A stretch of 64,000 bases of DNA from Amycolatopsis viridis (GCF_011758765.1 NZ_JAANOU010000001.1:992001-1056000); one strand, 5' to 3'. Positions 42,276 to 51,377 are shown, numbered from the stretch's first letter. Numbers and translations are program-made. Notes: a model not told the origin generated them from the letters alone.

Positions 42276-42826
42276 GTGTTGAGCGTGACGGCGAGCGTGT
42301 GCTCCACGTCGGCGGATTCGGCGGCGGACGGCAGCCCGCCGCGCAGCCACAACGCGGCGAGGCCGTGCAGCGCCGCCCACAGCGACGCGGCCAGCGGGCG
42401 GGACGCGGTACCCCGGCGCCAGCCACCGGCCTGCGCACTCGTCACGAGGTCCAGGAACTGCTCGAACACGGCATTGCTCAGCCGCGCCAGCTCGGGTTCG
42501 CGCACGTCGATCAGGTCGGGCCGGAACATCAGCTCGAACATCGCGGGGTTCTCCAGCGCGAAGTCGAGGTACCGGCGGCACGCCGTCAGCAACCGTTGCT
42601 GCGGGTTTCCCCCGGGCAGGTCCGCGGCCTGCCGGTGCAGTTCGGCGAATCCGGATGCGGCGACGGCGGCGAGCAGTTCGGCGCGTCCGGTGAAGTGCCG
42701 CAGCGGCGCGCCGTGCGAGACGCCGGCCTCCCGCGCGATCCGGCGCAGGGTGACGGCCTCGACACCCTCGCTCGTCAGGACGGCGACGGCGCTGCGGATC
42801 AGGCGTTGCCGGGGATCGTCGTCCAC
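42260..42826 (-). CDS. TetR-family regulator
   Basis: 188 residues. HTH region: RLIRSAVAVLTSEGVEAVTLRRIAREAGVSHGAPLRHFTGRAELLAAVAASGF. C-terminal TetR_C_13/33-like helices ending WAALHGLAALWLRGGLP. The GTG at 42826 starts 28 bases inside the preceding SGNH hydrolase gene on the same strand, so the two are coupled. The twin palindromes upstream of the hydrolase gene are its likely target. Confidence 0.9.
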   Translation of the reverse strand: MDDDPRQRLIRSAVAVLTSEGVEAVTLRRIAREAGVSHGAPLRHFTGRAELLAAVAASGFAELHRQAADLPGGNPQQRLLTACRRYLDFALENPAMFELMFRPDLIDVREPELARLSNAVFEQFLDLVTSAQAGGWRRGTASRPLAASLWAALHGLAALWLRGGLPSAAESADVEHTLAVTLNTYLRP

Positions 42827-43608
42827 GAGGCCAACTCGTCTGCGATGACGGGCAGCAGGTCCGGGCGTTTGGGGGCGAAACCGTCGCCGGGGGACCGGCC
42901 GGTGAACCAGTTGCGGGTCCGCGTGACCATCACCGGCAGGACCTCCCGCCACACCCAGTCGGCGTGCGCGCGCAGGCCCGGCCGCACCGGGTCGCCGGGC
43001 AGCGGCTCGAGCCAGGCGGGGTCGTAGCCGACGCCGAGCCGGGTCAGCAGGTACGCGGCGAGGCGGCGGTGACCGTGCTCGGACAGGTGCAGCCGGTCCG
43101 GGCCGAAGTACCGCAGGTCGTGCACGGCCTCCTCGTCCCACAGGTCGACGACCTGCGCGCCGTACCGGGCCGCGGACGTGCGGATCGCGTCGTTGAGCGC
43201 TTCCAGCCGGCCGCGGATCCGCAGCAGCCCCGGCACGCGGCTGGACACGTCGCTGAGCGTGAAGACGACGACGGTCGGGGCGGCGCGGGTGAGCATGCGG
43301 ATCGCGGCGTCCACCCGCTTGGCCACGACTTCCGCCCGGTAGCTGCGGGTCAGCACGTCGTTGGCGCCGCCGAACAGGGCGACGAGATCGGGGCGGAGGT
43401 CCAGCGCGGCCGGGATCTGCTCGACGATGATCTGGTCGAGACGGCGGCCGCGGACGGCCAGGTTGGCGTACCGGAACGACGGGTCGTGCCGCGCCAGCGC
43501 GGCGGCGGCCAGGTCGGCCCAGCCGCGGTAGACGTCGGTCCCCGGGTAGGGGTCGTGCAGACCCTCGGCGCAGCTGTCCCCCAGTACGACGAACCTCTGG
43601 TAGCCCAT
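42799..43608 (-). CDS. SGNH/GDSL-family hydrolase
   Basis: 269 residues. Block I FVVLGDSCAEGL with the catalytic Ser, block II Gly in NLAVRGRRLDQI, block III LFGGANDVL and block V FGPDRLHLSEHGHRRLAAYL with the Asp-x-x-His pair are all present. No signal peptide, so cytoplasmic; typical of actinomycete GDSL esterases of about 260 residues. The ATG at 43608 has GGAG at 6 bases; an ATG at 43623 lacks one. Precedes and overlaps its probable TetR regulator. Natural ester substrate unknown. Confidence 0.92.
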   Translation of the reverse strand: MGYQRFVVLGDSCAEGLHDPYPGTDVYRGWADLAAAALARHDPSFRYANLAVRGRRLDQIIVEQIPAALDLRPDLVALFGGANDVLTRSYRAEVVAKRVDAAIRMLTRAAPTVVVFTLSDVSSRVPGLLRIRGRLEALNDAIRTSAARYGAQVVDLWDEEAVHDLRYFGPDRLHLSEHGHRRLAAYLLTRLGVGYDPAWLEPLPGDPVRPGLRAHADWVWREVLPVMVTRTRNWFTGRSPGDGFAPKRPDLLPVIADELASWTTIPGNA

Positions 43609-43638
43609 TCGGCGCTCCGACATGCGGTGTTCATTTGG

Positions 43639-43675
43639 TAGACACTGTCTATCAAGGTTTGTAGACGGTGTCTAC
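43639..43675. promoter_or_regulatory. Twin palindromic TetR operators
   Basis: TAGACA-C-TGTCTA (43639-43651) and GTAGAC-GGT-GTCTAC (43661-43675) are two perfect palindromes with related half-sites (TAGAC/GTCTA), centres 23 bases apart. They lie 31 bases upstream of the SGNH start. TetR is the only regulator in the operon. Confidence 0.75.
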
Positions 43676-43708
43676 GTCCGATGCCGCGGCCGCCCGGGCG
43701 TTCTCGTT

Positions 43709-43748
43709 CGAGGTGGGCCCGCCGCCCCCTCACGACGGGCCCACCTCG
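43709..43748. terminator. Hairpin after the GH20 gene
   Basis: Perfect 13-bp arms (CGAGGTGGGCCCG and complement), 14-base loop, 16 bases downstream of the hexosaminidase stop. No T-run. Confidence 0.6.
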
Positions 43749-43763
43749 ATGCCGGCTGGCGAG

Positions 43764-45353
43764 CTACTGCCAGTCGACCTGCGGGGAACGGTAGAAGTCG
43801 ATCCCCTGGACCGCCCAGCGCGGCGCCTGCTGCGCGAGCCGCACCCGGTAACCGGCCCAGTCGTGCGCCGCCCTCGGCGACCAGCCGATCTCCGCGATGC
43901 CGGGCAGGCGCGGGAAGGCCATGAACTCGATGGCGTCGCTGTCGGTCAGGGTCTCCGACCACAGTGGCGCCTCGATACCGAGAACGGAAGCCTCGCCCAC
44001 ACCCTGGACGGCGGTGGCCGGATCCCAGTCGTAGGAGTCGGCGACCTCGACGTACCCGGCCCAGTGCAGGCCGAGCGGGCTGTTCGCGGTGTACTGCATG
44101 TCCAGGTACGCCTTGTTGGCCGGGGACATCAGCACCTTGTTGCCCGCGGCCGCGGCCGCGGCGGTGGCGGCGTCCACGCCGTCGGTGTCCCAGAACTGCG
44201 GCACCGCCGACACCGGCGGATGGGCCTGCGCGATCTCGTGCCAGCCCTGCGCCAGCTTGCCGTGCTTCGCGACGATCGGCAGCACCTCGCCCATGAACTT
44301 CTGGTAGTCCCCGGGCGGCGTCGCGTGCGCCTCGTCGCCCCCGATGTCCAGGTACCGGCCGGGTGTCAGGGCGGCCAACTCGCCGATCACGTCGTCCAGG
44401 AACCGGTACGTGACGTCCTTGCCGACGCACAGCGAGCTGAACCCGACTTCGATGCCGGTGTAGAGCGGCGGGGCGACGCCGTCGCAGTTCAGCTCCGGGT
44501 AGGAGGCCAGTGCGGCGTTCGTGTGGCCCGGCATGTCGATCTCCGGGATCACCGTGATGTGCCGGGACGCGGCGTAGGCCACCAGCTCCCGGTACTGGTC
44601 CTGCGTGTAGTAGCCGCCCGGACCGCCGCCGACCTCGGTGCTGCCGCCGTAGGTCGCCAGGCGGGGCCGGCTCTTGATCTCGATCCGCCAGCCCTGGTCG
44701 TCCGCCAGGTGCAGGTGCAGCCGGTTGATCTTGTACTGCGCGATCTGGTCGATGTAGCGCTCGACCTCACCGACGGAGAAGAAGTGCCGGGCCACGTCGA
44801 GCATCGCGCCGCGGTAGGCGAACCGCGGGTGGTCCACGATCCGGCCGCCCGGCACGACCCACGGGCCGCGGGCGACCGTGCGCGACTCGACCCGTGCGGG
44901 CAGCAGCTGGCGCAGCGTCTGCACACCGGCGAACAGGCCGTCGTCGCTGTTCGCGCGGATGGTGACGCCGCGCCGCGTCACGGTGAGCTGGTAGCCCTGG
45001 TCACCGGCCTCCGCGGTCGGGCCGAGCTCGAGCGCGATCGACGGTGCCGACGGTGCCGACGGCGCCGACGGTGCCGACGGCGTCACGGTGCGCTCCACGA
45101 CCGGCAGCGGAAACCCGGTGGACGGGCGGAGCAGGCCGGCCAGGTAGGCGGCCACCTGGCGGGCGCCGCCGCCTGCCTCGATCGCGGTGGCCGGCGTGAG
45201 CCGGAAGTCGTTCCGCGGATCGGCTTTCGCGGATACCGGAACGGGAATCACGTCCGCCAGGGCGTGGGTGGCCGGCTGGCTCGCGGTGGCGGGCTGGGTG
45301 AGGGCCAGGGTCAGCGCGGTGGCGCCGAGCAGTGCGGCCAGGGATCTGAGCAT
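43764..45353 (-). CDS. Secreted beta-N-acetylhexosaminidase (GH20)
   Basis: 529 residues. A signal peptide (MLRSLAALLGATALTLALTQPATA) indicates secretion. An N-terminal GH20b domain is followed by the catalytic barrel, with DVARHFFSVGEVERYIDQIAQYKINRLHLHLADDQGWRIEI and the catalytic pair D340-E341 in YLDIGGDEAHA; substrate-binding Trp in EAPLWSET. It releases GlcNAc from chitin oligosaccharides or peptidoglycan fragments outside the cell. A (SAP)4 insert at about residues 93-105 comes from a 9-base tandem repeat. A DasR-like site lies upstream, consistent with control by GlcNAc metabolism. Confidence 0.95.
   Translation of the reverse strand: MLRSLAALLGATALTLALTQPATASQPATHALADVIPVPVSAKADPRNDFRLTPATAIEAGGGARQVAAYLAGLLRPSTGFPLPVVERTVTPSAPSAPSAPSAPSIALELGPTAEAGDQGYQLTVTRRGVTIRANSDDGLFAGVQTLRQLLPARVESRTVARGPWVVPGGRIVDHPRFAYRGAMLDVARHFFSVGEVERYIDQIAQYKINRLHLHLADDQGWRIEIKSRPRLATYGGSTEVGGGPGGYYTQDQYRELVAYAASRHITVIPEIDMPGHTNAALASYPELNCDGVAPPLYTGIEVGFSSLCVGKDVTYRFLDDVIGELAALTPGRYLDIGGDEAHATPPGDYQKFMGEVLPIVAKHGKLAQGWHEIAQAHPPVSAVPQFWDTDGVDAATAAAAAAGNKVLMSPANKAYLDMQYTANSPLGLHWAGYVEVADSYDWDPATAVQGVGEASVLGIEAPLWSETLTDSDAIEFMAFPRLPGIAEIGWSPRAAHDWAGYRVRLAQQAPRWAVQGIDFYRSPQVDWQ
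45046..45084 (-). repeat. 9-base tandem repeat encoding Ser-Ala-Pro units
   Basis: GGTGCCGAC/GGCGCCGAC units repeated about four times inside the hexosaminidase gene, giving a low-complexity SAPSAPSAPSAP loop. Likely length-variable. Confidence 0.7.
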
Positions 45354-45387
45354 GGATCACTCTCCGGGTCTCGGGAGCGGGTCACCT

Positions 45388-45403
45388 AAAGGTATAGACC
45401 AGT
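45388..45403 (-). promoter_or_regulatory. DasR-like operator upstream of the GH20 gene
   Basis: Minus-strand ACTGGTCTATACCTTT, 34 bases upstream of the hexosaminidase ATG. The known DasR element is A(C/G)TGGTCTAGACCA(C/G)T; the left half matches completely and the right half keeps TACC. This is the expected regulator for a GlcNAc-releasing enzyme. Confidence 0.6.
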
Positions 45404-45525
45404 GCTCCCGGCCCGCGCAATGCTCCACCTGGCGGCCGCCTGCTCCGGCCGGGTGAATCGGCCCGTTCGACTCGATCGGGTGGCGATCTTCCGGCCGGAG
45501 CACGGTTTTCGTCGGCGGTCGCGGC

Positions 45526-45606
45526 TAGCGTGCCGGTATGAACTTCGAGAGCACGTTCATCCATCTCAAATGGACACTCGGCGTCGTCGTCCGGCGCGCC
45601 CGCGGG
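45526..45606 (+). other. Orphan leaderless promoter and truncated start
   Basis: TAGCGT at 45526-45531, six bases, then ATG at 45538 opens MNFESTFIHLKWTLGVVVRR before running antisense into the 3' end of the propionyl-CoA synthetase gene. The codon use is less GC-biased than the surroundings. It looks like the surviving 5' end of a lost gene, but a short real peptide cannot be excluded. Confidence 0.3.
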
Positions 45607-47484
45607 TCAGGAGTCCTGCAGGATCGTGCGCAGGTTGTCGAGCACCGAGGGGTCCTCGATCGTCGACGGCACGGGCTCGTCGCGGCCTTCCGCGAGTCCG
45701 CGCATGGTCTTGCGGAGGATCTTGCCCGAGCGCGTCTTCGGCAACGCGTCCACAACAGACACCTGGCGGAACGCGGCCACCGGGCCGATGTCCCGCCGGA
45801 CGGCGGCGACCAGTTCGGACTTGAGCTCCTCCTCGTCGACGTCCACACCGGACTTCAGCACCACCAGCCCACGCGGCACCTGTCCCTTCAGCGCGTCCCG
45901 CACGCCGATCACCGCGCACTCGGCCACGGCGGGGTGCGCCGCCAGCACGGCCTCCATCGATCCGGTCGAGAGCCGGTGCCCGGCGACGTTGATGACGTCG
46001 TCGGTGCGGCCCATCACGAACAGGTACCCGTCCTCGTCGAAGTACCCGGAGTCACCGGTGAGGTAGTAGCCCGGGTACCGGGACAGGTACGCCTCGACGT
46101 ACCGCTCGTCGTCGCCCCACAGCGTGGGCAGGGTGCCCGGTGGCATCGGCAGCTTGAGGCAGATCGCGCCCTCCTGCCCGGCCGGCAGCGGCTCACCGGA
46201 CTGGTCGAGGATCCGCACGTCGTAACCCGGCACCGGGACGGTCGCCGACCCCGGCTTGACCGGCATCGGCTCCACCCCGCGCGGGTTCGCGGCGATCGGC
46301 CAGCCGGTCTCGGTCTGCCACCAGTGGTCGATCACCGGCACGCCGAGCTTGTCGGAGGCCCAGTGCAGGGTCTCCGGGTCGAGCCGCTCGCCGGCCATGA
46401 ACAGGGTCGAAAACGACGACAGGTCGTACTTCGCGAGTTCCGTGCCCTCCGGGTCGACCCGCTTGATGGCCCGCAGCGCGGTGGGGGCGGTGAACAACGC
46501 CTTCGCCCGGTGCTCGCTGATGACGCGCCAGAACGCGCCCGCGTCCGGCGTGCCCACCGGTTTGCCCTCGTACATCACCGTCGTCGCGCCGATCAGCAGC
46601 GGCGCGTACACGATGTAGGAGTGGCCGACCACCCAGCCGACATCGGAAGCGGTCCACCAGATGTCGCCGGGCTGGATGTCGTAGATCGCGGTCATCGAGT
46701 AGGCCAGCGCGACCGCGTGCCCGCCGGTGTCCCGCACGACGCCTTTCGGTTTCCCGGTCGTGCCGGAGGTGTAGAGGATGTAGAGCGGGTCCGTTGCCGC
46801 GACCGGCACCGGGCCCACCGGGGTGGCGTCCGCGACCAGGTCCTGCCAGTCGACGTCCCGTTCGCCGAGCGTCGCCCGGGCCGCGTCGCGTTGCAGCACC
46901 ACGACCTTGTCCGGCTGGTGCGTGGTGCCGGCGAGTGCCTCGTCGATGATCGGCTTGTACTCGACCACCCGGCTCGGTTCGATGCCGCACGAAGCGGCGA
47001 CGATCACCTTCGGTTTCGCGTCCTCGATGCGCGCGGCCAGCTCCTTGGGGGCGAACCCGCCGAACACCACCGAGTGCACGGCGCCGATGCGGGCGCAGGC
47101 CAGCATCGCCACCACCGCCTCGGGCACCATCGGCAGGTAGACGATCACCCGGTCGCCCTTGCCGACGCCGAGCGACCGCAGGGCCCCGGCGAACCGGGCG
47201 ACCTCGTCGCGCAGCTGGGTGTAGGTGTAGGTGCGTTTGCCGCCGGTCACCGGCGAGTCCCAGATCAACGCGGCCTGCTCGCCCCGGCCGTGTTCCACGT
47301 GCCGGTCCAGCGCGTTGTAGGCGGTGTTCAGCTCGCCGTCCGGGAACCACCGGTACAGCGGGGCCTGCGACGAGTCGAGCGCTCTGGACGGCTCGCGCGT
47401 CCAGTCGATCGCCTTGGCGGCGGCCAGCCAGAACCCCTCCGGATCGGTCAGGCTGCGCTGGTATTCCTCCGCGTGACGGCCCAT
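45607..47484 (-). CDS. prpE: Propionyl-CoA synthetase (PrpE-type)
   Basis: 625 residues, the length of PrpE. N-terminal ACAS_N-like region (YNALDRHVEHGRGEQAALIWDSPVTG), AMP-binding YTSGTTGKPKGVV, HWWQTETGWPIAAN (Trp-Pro-Ile after TETG marks propionyl- rather than acetyl-CoA synthetases), GRTDDVINVAGHRLSTGSMEAVL, and the acetylatable catalytic Lys in LPKTRSGKILRKTMR. Makes propionyl-CoA from propionate in the cytosol. The ATG at 47484 has GAGGAGG at 8 bases. The adjoining 448 bases (47485-47932) show nothing convincing besides its presumed promoter. Confidence 0.93.
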   Translation of the reverse strand: MGRHAEEYQRSLTDPEGFWLAAAKAIDWTREPSRALDSSQAPLYRWFPDGELNTAYNALDRHVEHGRGEQAALIWDSPVTGGKRTYTYTQLRDEVARFAGALRSLGVGKGDRVIVYLPMVPEAVVAMLACARIGAVHSVVFGGFAPKELAARIEDAKPKVIVAASCGIEPSRVVEYKPIIDEALAGTTHQPDKVVVLQRDAARATLGERDVDWQDLVADATPVGPVPVAATDPLYILYTSGTTGKPKGVVRDTGGHAVALAYSMTAIYDIQPGDIWWTASDVGWVVGHSYIVYAPLLIGATTVMYEGKPVGTPDAGAFWRVISEHRAKALFTAPTALRAIKRVDPEGTELAKYDLSSFSTLFMAGERLDPETLHWASDKLGVPVIDHWWQTETGWPIAANPRGVEPMPVKPGSATVPVPGYDVRILDQSGEPLPAGQEGAICLKLPMPPGTLPTLWGDDERYVEAYLSRYPGYYLTGDSGYFDEDGYLFVMGRTDDVINVAGHRLSTGSMEAVLAAHPAVAECAVIGVRDALKGQVPRGLVVLKSGVDVDEEELKSELVAAVRRDIGPVAAFRQVSVVDALPKTRSGKILRKTMRGLAEGRDEPVPSTIEDPSVLDNLRTILQDS

Positions 47485-47932
47485 GGGACAGACCTCCTCG
47501 TCGTCGAGCTCGTGCCCCACATCATGGCCCAGAAAACGGCGGCGAGCAGCGGTCCTGCCCGCACCGATCCAGCCGCCCGCCCAGTGCGCTCGGACCACCC
47601 CGGCGCCCCAGCCCGCTTCGACGCGTCCGCACGGCCGGCCCCGCTCGCTCCGGCGACCGCGGTGCACGAATCCTCACTCGATCCGCAGCGCTGCCCCGCT
47701 CGCCTGTGCCGCCCCCGGTGCACGGGTCCGCCTCGGCTCCGCCGCAGGCTGTGCCCCGTGGTTTCCGGCTGCGCACGCCCCGGGCCCGCCTCGATGGGCG
47801 CGCGGGGATTGTGTCCCGCTGGCTTGAGCTACTGGCCCACAGGGCCGGTCCCCTTCAGGGAGCAGCTCCGCGAGGGCGCCGGGCTGGTGAGGGTGGTTCG
47901 TCACACGCGGCAGCACTTGGCCGGGAGGGCCG

Positions 47933-48829
47933 TCACTGACCGTAGAACGTTGCCGGGTGATCAGGAGCCGCTGAACAGACGAACACGCCTCCATGGGAAG
48001 CCCGGCCGATGCTCGCGCCGGTCGGCTCACAGGCTTGCTGGTACTCCGCAGTGTGCGCGACCAGGTGGCGTTCTTCGAGCGGCTGCCACCGCGAGACACG
48101 GTGGGGGTCCCACTCGAGGTGGGGGCACCATTCGTGGGTGTCGAGCTGGAGCAGGAGTACGGACGGTGCCTGGCACGTGGGGCACACGAGCTCCTCCGGC
48201 ATGTCGGTCGTCCACCAGCCCATACTGCCGCCGACCTTGAAGCCGGGCGCCGTCGCGACCTCGTCGTACAGCGGCGGATACCACTCCTCGTCCGGGTACG
48301 GGGTCTCCCAGGCCCGCAGCCGCTCGAGCAGATCGTCGGGAAGCTCTTCGTACCACGGGTACTCGACAACGCGCTCCGGATCGAGGACACACGGACGCGG
48401 AACGAGTCTCTGCGCGGACAACTCCGGCGCGGGGGTGGGCTGCTCGGCCAGCGCCTGCCTCACGTCGGCGGCCCGGCGCCAGAACACCCGGACCGGCTCG
48501 GCCCCCTCGGGCGCCCCGTGGTAGCCACCGCACCACAACACCTGCACCAGATCCGCCCCGTCCGGGAAGGCGATCTCGGGAAAATCCGCGGCGGTCAACT
48601 GGGCGACCACGATCATCGGATCGTCCGGACCCAGCGCGCAGTACGGGGATTGCCCACAGCGCGGCCACGGTTCCGAGGCCGGCCACAGCAATGGGCCACC
48701 GATGTGGCTGTCCCGAAGGCCGGGGCGGCCCGGCCGGGGGTGAAGTCGTACCGCGTGGCGAACGTGTGCCTCGATGCCAGGAACAACCTGCGCGAGGTCA
48801 ACCGGCGGCGCATCCGAAGTGCGAGTCAC
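47933..48829 (-). CDS. DUF1963-family protein (YwqG-like)
   Basis: 298 residues matching DUF1963: an N-terminal segment with SHIGGPLLWPASEPWPRC, MIVVAQLTAADFPEI and LVQVLWCGGYHG, and a C-terminal KVGGSMGWWTTDMPEELVCPTCQAPSVLLLQLDTHEW. No enzymatic role is known; family members are often tied to toxin-immunity or polymorphic-toxin islands. Isolated here. Start is GTG with only a weak ribosome site. No membrane segments or signal peptide. Confidence 0.85.
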   Translation of the reverse strand: MTRTSDAPPVDLAQVVPGIEAHVRHAVRLHPRPGRPGLRDSHIGGPLLWPASEPWPRCGQSPYCALGPDDPMIVVAQLTAADFPEIAFPDGADLVQVLWCGGYHGAPEGAEPVRVFWRRAADVRQALAEQPTPAPELSAQRLVPRPCVLDPERVVEYPWYEELPDDLLERLRAWETPYPDEEWYPPLYDEVATAPGFKVGGSMGWWTTDMPEELVCPTCQAPSVLLLQLDTHEWCPHLEWDPHRVSRWQPLEERHLVAHTAEYQQACEPTGASIGRASHGGVFVCSAAPDHPATFYGQ

Positions 48830-49626
48830 CGCGTCATCCTGCCTGACTACCTGCCGCGAGAGACCTCGAACTCACCAAGCTCGCGCACCAGCCCGGAACG
48901 CGTGCCATCCCGTGCGGGTGAACCGAACCGACTCAGGTCCGCCCGTAACCGGCCGGACCTCCCGCAGCCCAGGCCGCACGGCGACCGCTGCGGCGTCGGT
49001 GGTGCTGATCATCTCGTCACCGGCGACCTCGGCCAGGAATCCGCGCCGCTGGACCAGCGAAGACGACGATCAGGCTGTGCGCGCCGAGCGTGCTGTCGGG
49101 CATGCCCACCGTGGTGCACGCGCCGGCTCCCACCGATCCGCAGGGCTGCTCGTCCGGTTCGGCTACACCGCGCACGAGACCCCGCGCACCAGACCGCGCG
49201 CACCAGACCGCGCGCACCAGACCGGGCCGGCAAGCCCCAGTGTCTCGCCGTCCGGGCCTGCCGGCCCGGCATCCACCGTCGATGCACCCTGGCCGGGCGA
49301 CCACCAGGACGCGAGTCCGGACGGGCGTCACCCGGAGGCCGCCGCTCCGAGCCGCGCAACTCGCGAGCCACCGTCCCGGCCACGGCCCGGCACCCACGAC
49401 CCACGCCGATCCGCGGTCCGTGCACGCTCACCCGCTGTCCCTGCGCCGGGACGCGAACCGGCAGCCGTGCGTGTCCGATGGCCCTCGCGGGAGGGGCATC
49501 CACCAGGTGCTTTCACTCGTCCGGGTGGGCTGGAACGCGACCGCAACCCGCCCGCGCCCTGGCGCGTCCATGGTGCGAATAGGGTGAGAGGCCAGAAGAA
49601 GACCCCGACCACGAAGGGACCCGGCG
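48830..49626. other. Gene-poor stretch with a possible DUF397-like remnant
   Basis: No intact gene is convincing in these 797 bases. On the minus strand, roughly 49012 down to 48847, two frames read VRFTRTGWHAFRAGAR and then LGEFEVSRGR, which together resemble the end of a DUF397 protein interrupted by one frameshift. Weak evidence. A 14-base tandem repeat lies inside the stretch. Confidence 0.3.
49183..49224. repeat. Perfect 14-base tandem repeat, three copies
   Basis: CGCGCACCAGACCG repeated exactly three times head to tail. Sits in the non-coding stretch; no function suggested. Confidence 0.85.
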
Positions 49627-51351
49627 GTGAACGCGTTCGCGGACTGGCTGCTGTCCCTCGCGCATACCCTGCTCAGCCCAGGTCTCTGCCCCGGCGACTG
49701 GGTCTGGTCCACGGTGGCCGCCGGTGCGCTGACCGCGCTGTTCCCGGTGGCCGGCGCGGTCCTCGTCGCGCTGATGCGGAAGTTCACCGGCAACCGCTAC
49801 GACACCGGCACGATCTCGGCGATCAGTGTGATCGCGTTCGTGTTCACGTTCGGGTTGCCGTGGCTGGCCTTCAACGGCATCTCGAGCACCTACCGCGCCG
49901 TCCGCCAGGGCACGGCCTCCCTGCCGGGCGCCGACAGCGGGACGATATTCCGCGAGTACTGCTCGCTCATCGGCGTCCAGAGCGACTATCTCGGCGGTGG
50001 CCAGAACATCTTCGAGACGATCTTCTACTCGTCGGGCAACGTCCTCTCCTACGGCTACTACCTGGGTGGGCTCGTCGGGTTGCCGCTGGTCGCGCTGCTG
50101 TTCATGATCTTGCAGGCGCGCACCGCGATGCGCCGCGGACCGAAGTGGCCGGGCCGCCTGCTGTGGGTCGGGTTCGTGCTGTTCGTCGCGTTCTCGGTCG
50201 GTGTCTCGGCCAACACCGCAGTGTTCCTGTGGCTCGGCTTCCTGCCGGTCGCGATGCTCGGGATCATCCCGATCGCACTGGTCGGACCGCCCGCGTGGGT
50301 CGTGATCAACCGCCCCGAGCGGGAGCGCCCGGAGCCGCGGCCCGAGCCCCCGCCACCGGTGGAGCCGCCGGCCCCGCCGCCGCAGCAGCAGCCGAAGCAG
50401 TACACCCCCACCGCCGTCGCGCCGGCGGCGCAGCAGCTGGCCGCGGCGCCCGGCCCGATCCCGATGCCGCCGGGTTCGACGGCCAACGGCGGCGGCCGGT
50501 ACCGGCGGATCAAACGCCTCGGTCACGGCGGGTTCGGCACGGTCTGGCAGGCGGTGGACAACCAGCTCGGCCGCACGGTCGCGTTGAAGATCGCGCACGC
50601 GCCCGACCGGGACACCGAGGAGCGCATGCGCCGCGAGGCCCGGGCGCTGGCGATGGTCAACCACCCGAACTGCGTGCGGGTGTACGACCTGGTGGAGGAG
50701 CCGGACGGGCTCGCCCTGGTCATGGAGTACCTGGAAGGGCAGTCGCTCGCCACCGCGGTCGACACCATTGGCCCGCTCGACGACATCGCCGCGGGCCGCC
50801 TGTGGGCCACGATGGCCGGGGCGCTCGCCGCGGCCCACGAGAAGGGCGTGCTGCACCGCGACGTGAAGCCATCGAACGTGATCCTGGACCCGCAGGGCAT
50901 CCCGCACCTGATCGACTTCGGCATCGCACGCAGCCGCGGCGACTCGACGATGACCGCCACCGGGATGATGATCGGCACGCCGGACTTCGTCGCACCCGAG
51001 CAGGCGGCCGGCGCGCCGGCTTCCCCGGCCTCGGACGCGTGGCAACTGGCGGCGACGGTCAGCTACGCGCTGTCCGGCTACCCGCCGCGGGGCACCCGCG
51101 AGACGCCCATGGCCGCCCTGATGGCGGCGGCACGCGCGGAGCCGGTGTCCCGGCTGCCGCAGCGCTCCGTGCACGCCCGGCTGTTGATCGCCTCGCTCGA
51201 CAACGAACCCCGCCGCCGTCCGACGCTGCACACGGTCGTGCGCGAGGTGGAGGGTTTCCTGGCGCGGTCGGGCAAGTCGGCGGACGGCCCGGTCACGCGC
51301 ATCGTGCCGCCCGTCGGCGGAACAACGAGGGCGATGCCGCCGCGCCGCTGA
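49627..51351 (+). CDS. Membrane serine/threonine kinase with N-terminal helices and C-terminal kinase
   Basis: 574 residues. Residues 30-50, 64-82, 141-162, 176-196 and 198-225 are membrane segments. A Pro/Gln-rich linker (about 230-285) joins them to a Hanks kinase domain (about 291-545) with GHGGFGTVW, invariant Lys321, catalytic D412 (HRDVKPSNVIL), DFG D430 and APEQ. The order is the reverse of PknB, where the kinase precedes the single membrane helix. No PASTA or other sensor domain is seen, so the helical bundle itself may sense. GTG start preceded by GAAGGGA. Stands alone. Confidence 0.9.
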   Translation: MNAFADWLLSLAHTLLSPGLCPGDWVWSTVAAGALTALFPVAGAVLVALMRKFTGNRYDTGTISAISVIAFVFTFGLPWLAFNGISSTYRAVRQGTASLPGADSGTIFREYCSLIGVQSDYLGGGQNIFETIFYSSGNVLSYGYYLGGLVGLPLVALLFMILQARTAMRRGPKWPGRLLWVGFVLFVAFSVGVSANTAVFLWLGFLPVAMLGIIPIALVGPPAWVVINRPERERPEPRPEPPPPVEPPAPPPQQQPKQYTPTAVAPAAQQLAAAPGPIPMPPGSTANGGGRYRRIKRLGHGGFGTVWQAVDNQLGRTVALKIAHAPDRDTEERMRREARALAMVNHPNCVRVYDLVEEPDGLALVMEYLEGQSLATAVDTIGPLDDIAAGRLWATMAGALAAAHEKGVLHRDVKPSNVILDPQGIPHLIDFGIARSRGDSTMTATGMMIGTPDFVAPEQAAGAPASPASDAWQLAATVSYALSGYPPRGTRETPMAALMAAARAEPVSRLPQRSVHARLLIASLDNEPRRRPTLHTVVREVEGFLARSGKSADGPVTRIVPPVGGTTRAMPPRR

Positions 51352-51377
51352 CGCCGCGTCCGGGGGTGGCGTCAGAC

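Noticed and set aside
47485-47932. Short frames between prpE and the DUF1963 gene
   Set aside because: Arg/Ala-rich with no ribosome sites or family resemblance.
45538-48240. 900-codon plus-strand frame antisense to prpE
   Set aside because: prpE shows all catalytic motifs on the other strand. Only the first 23 codons of this frame are worth noting.
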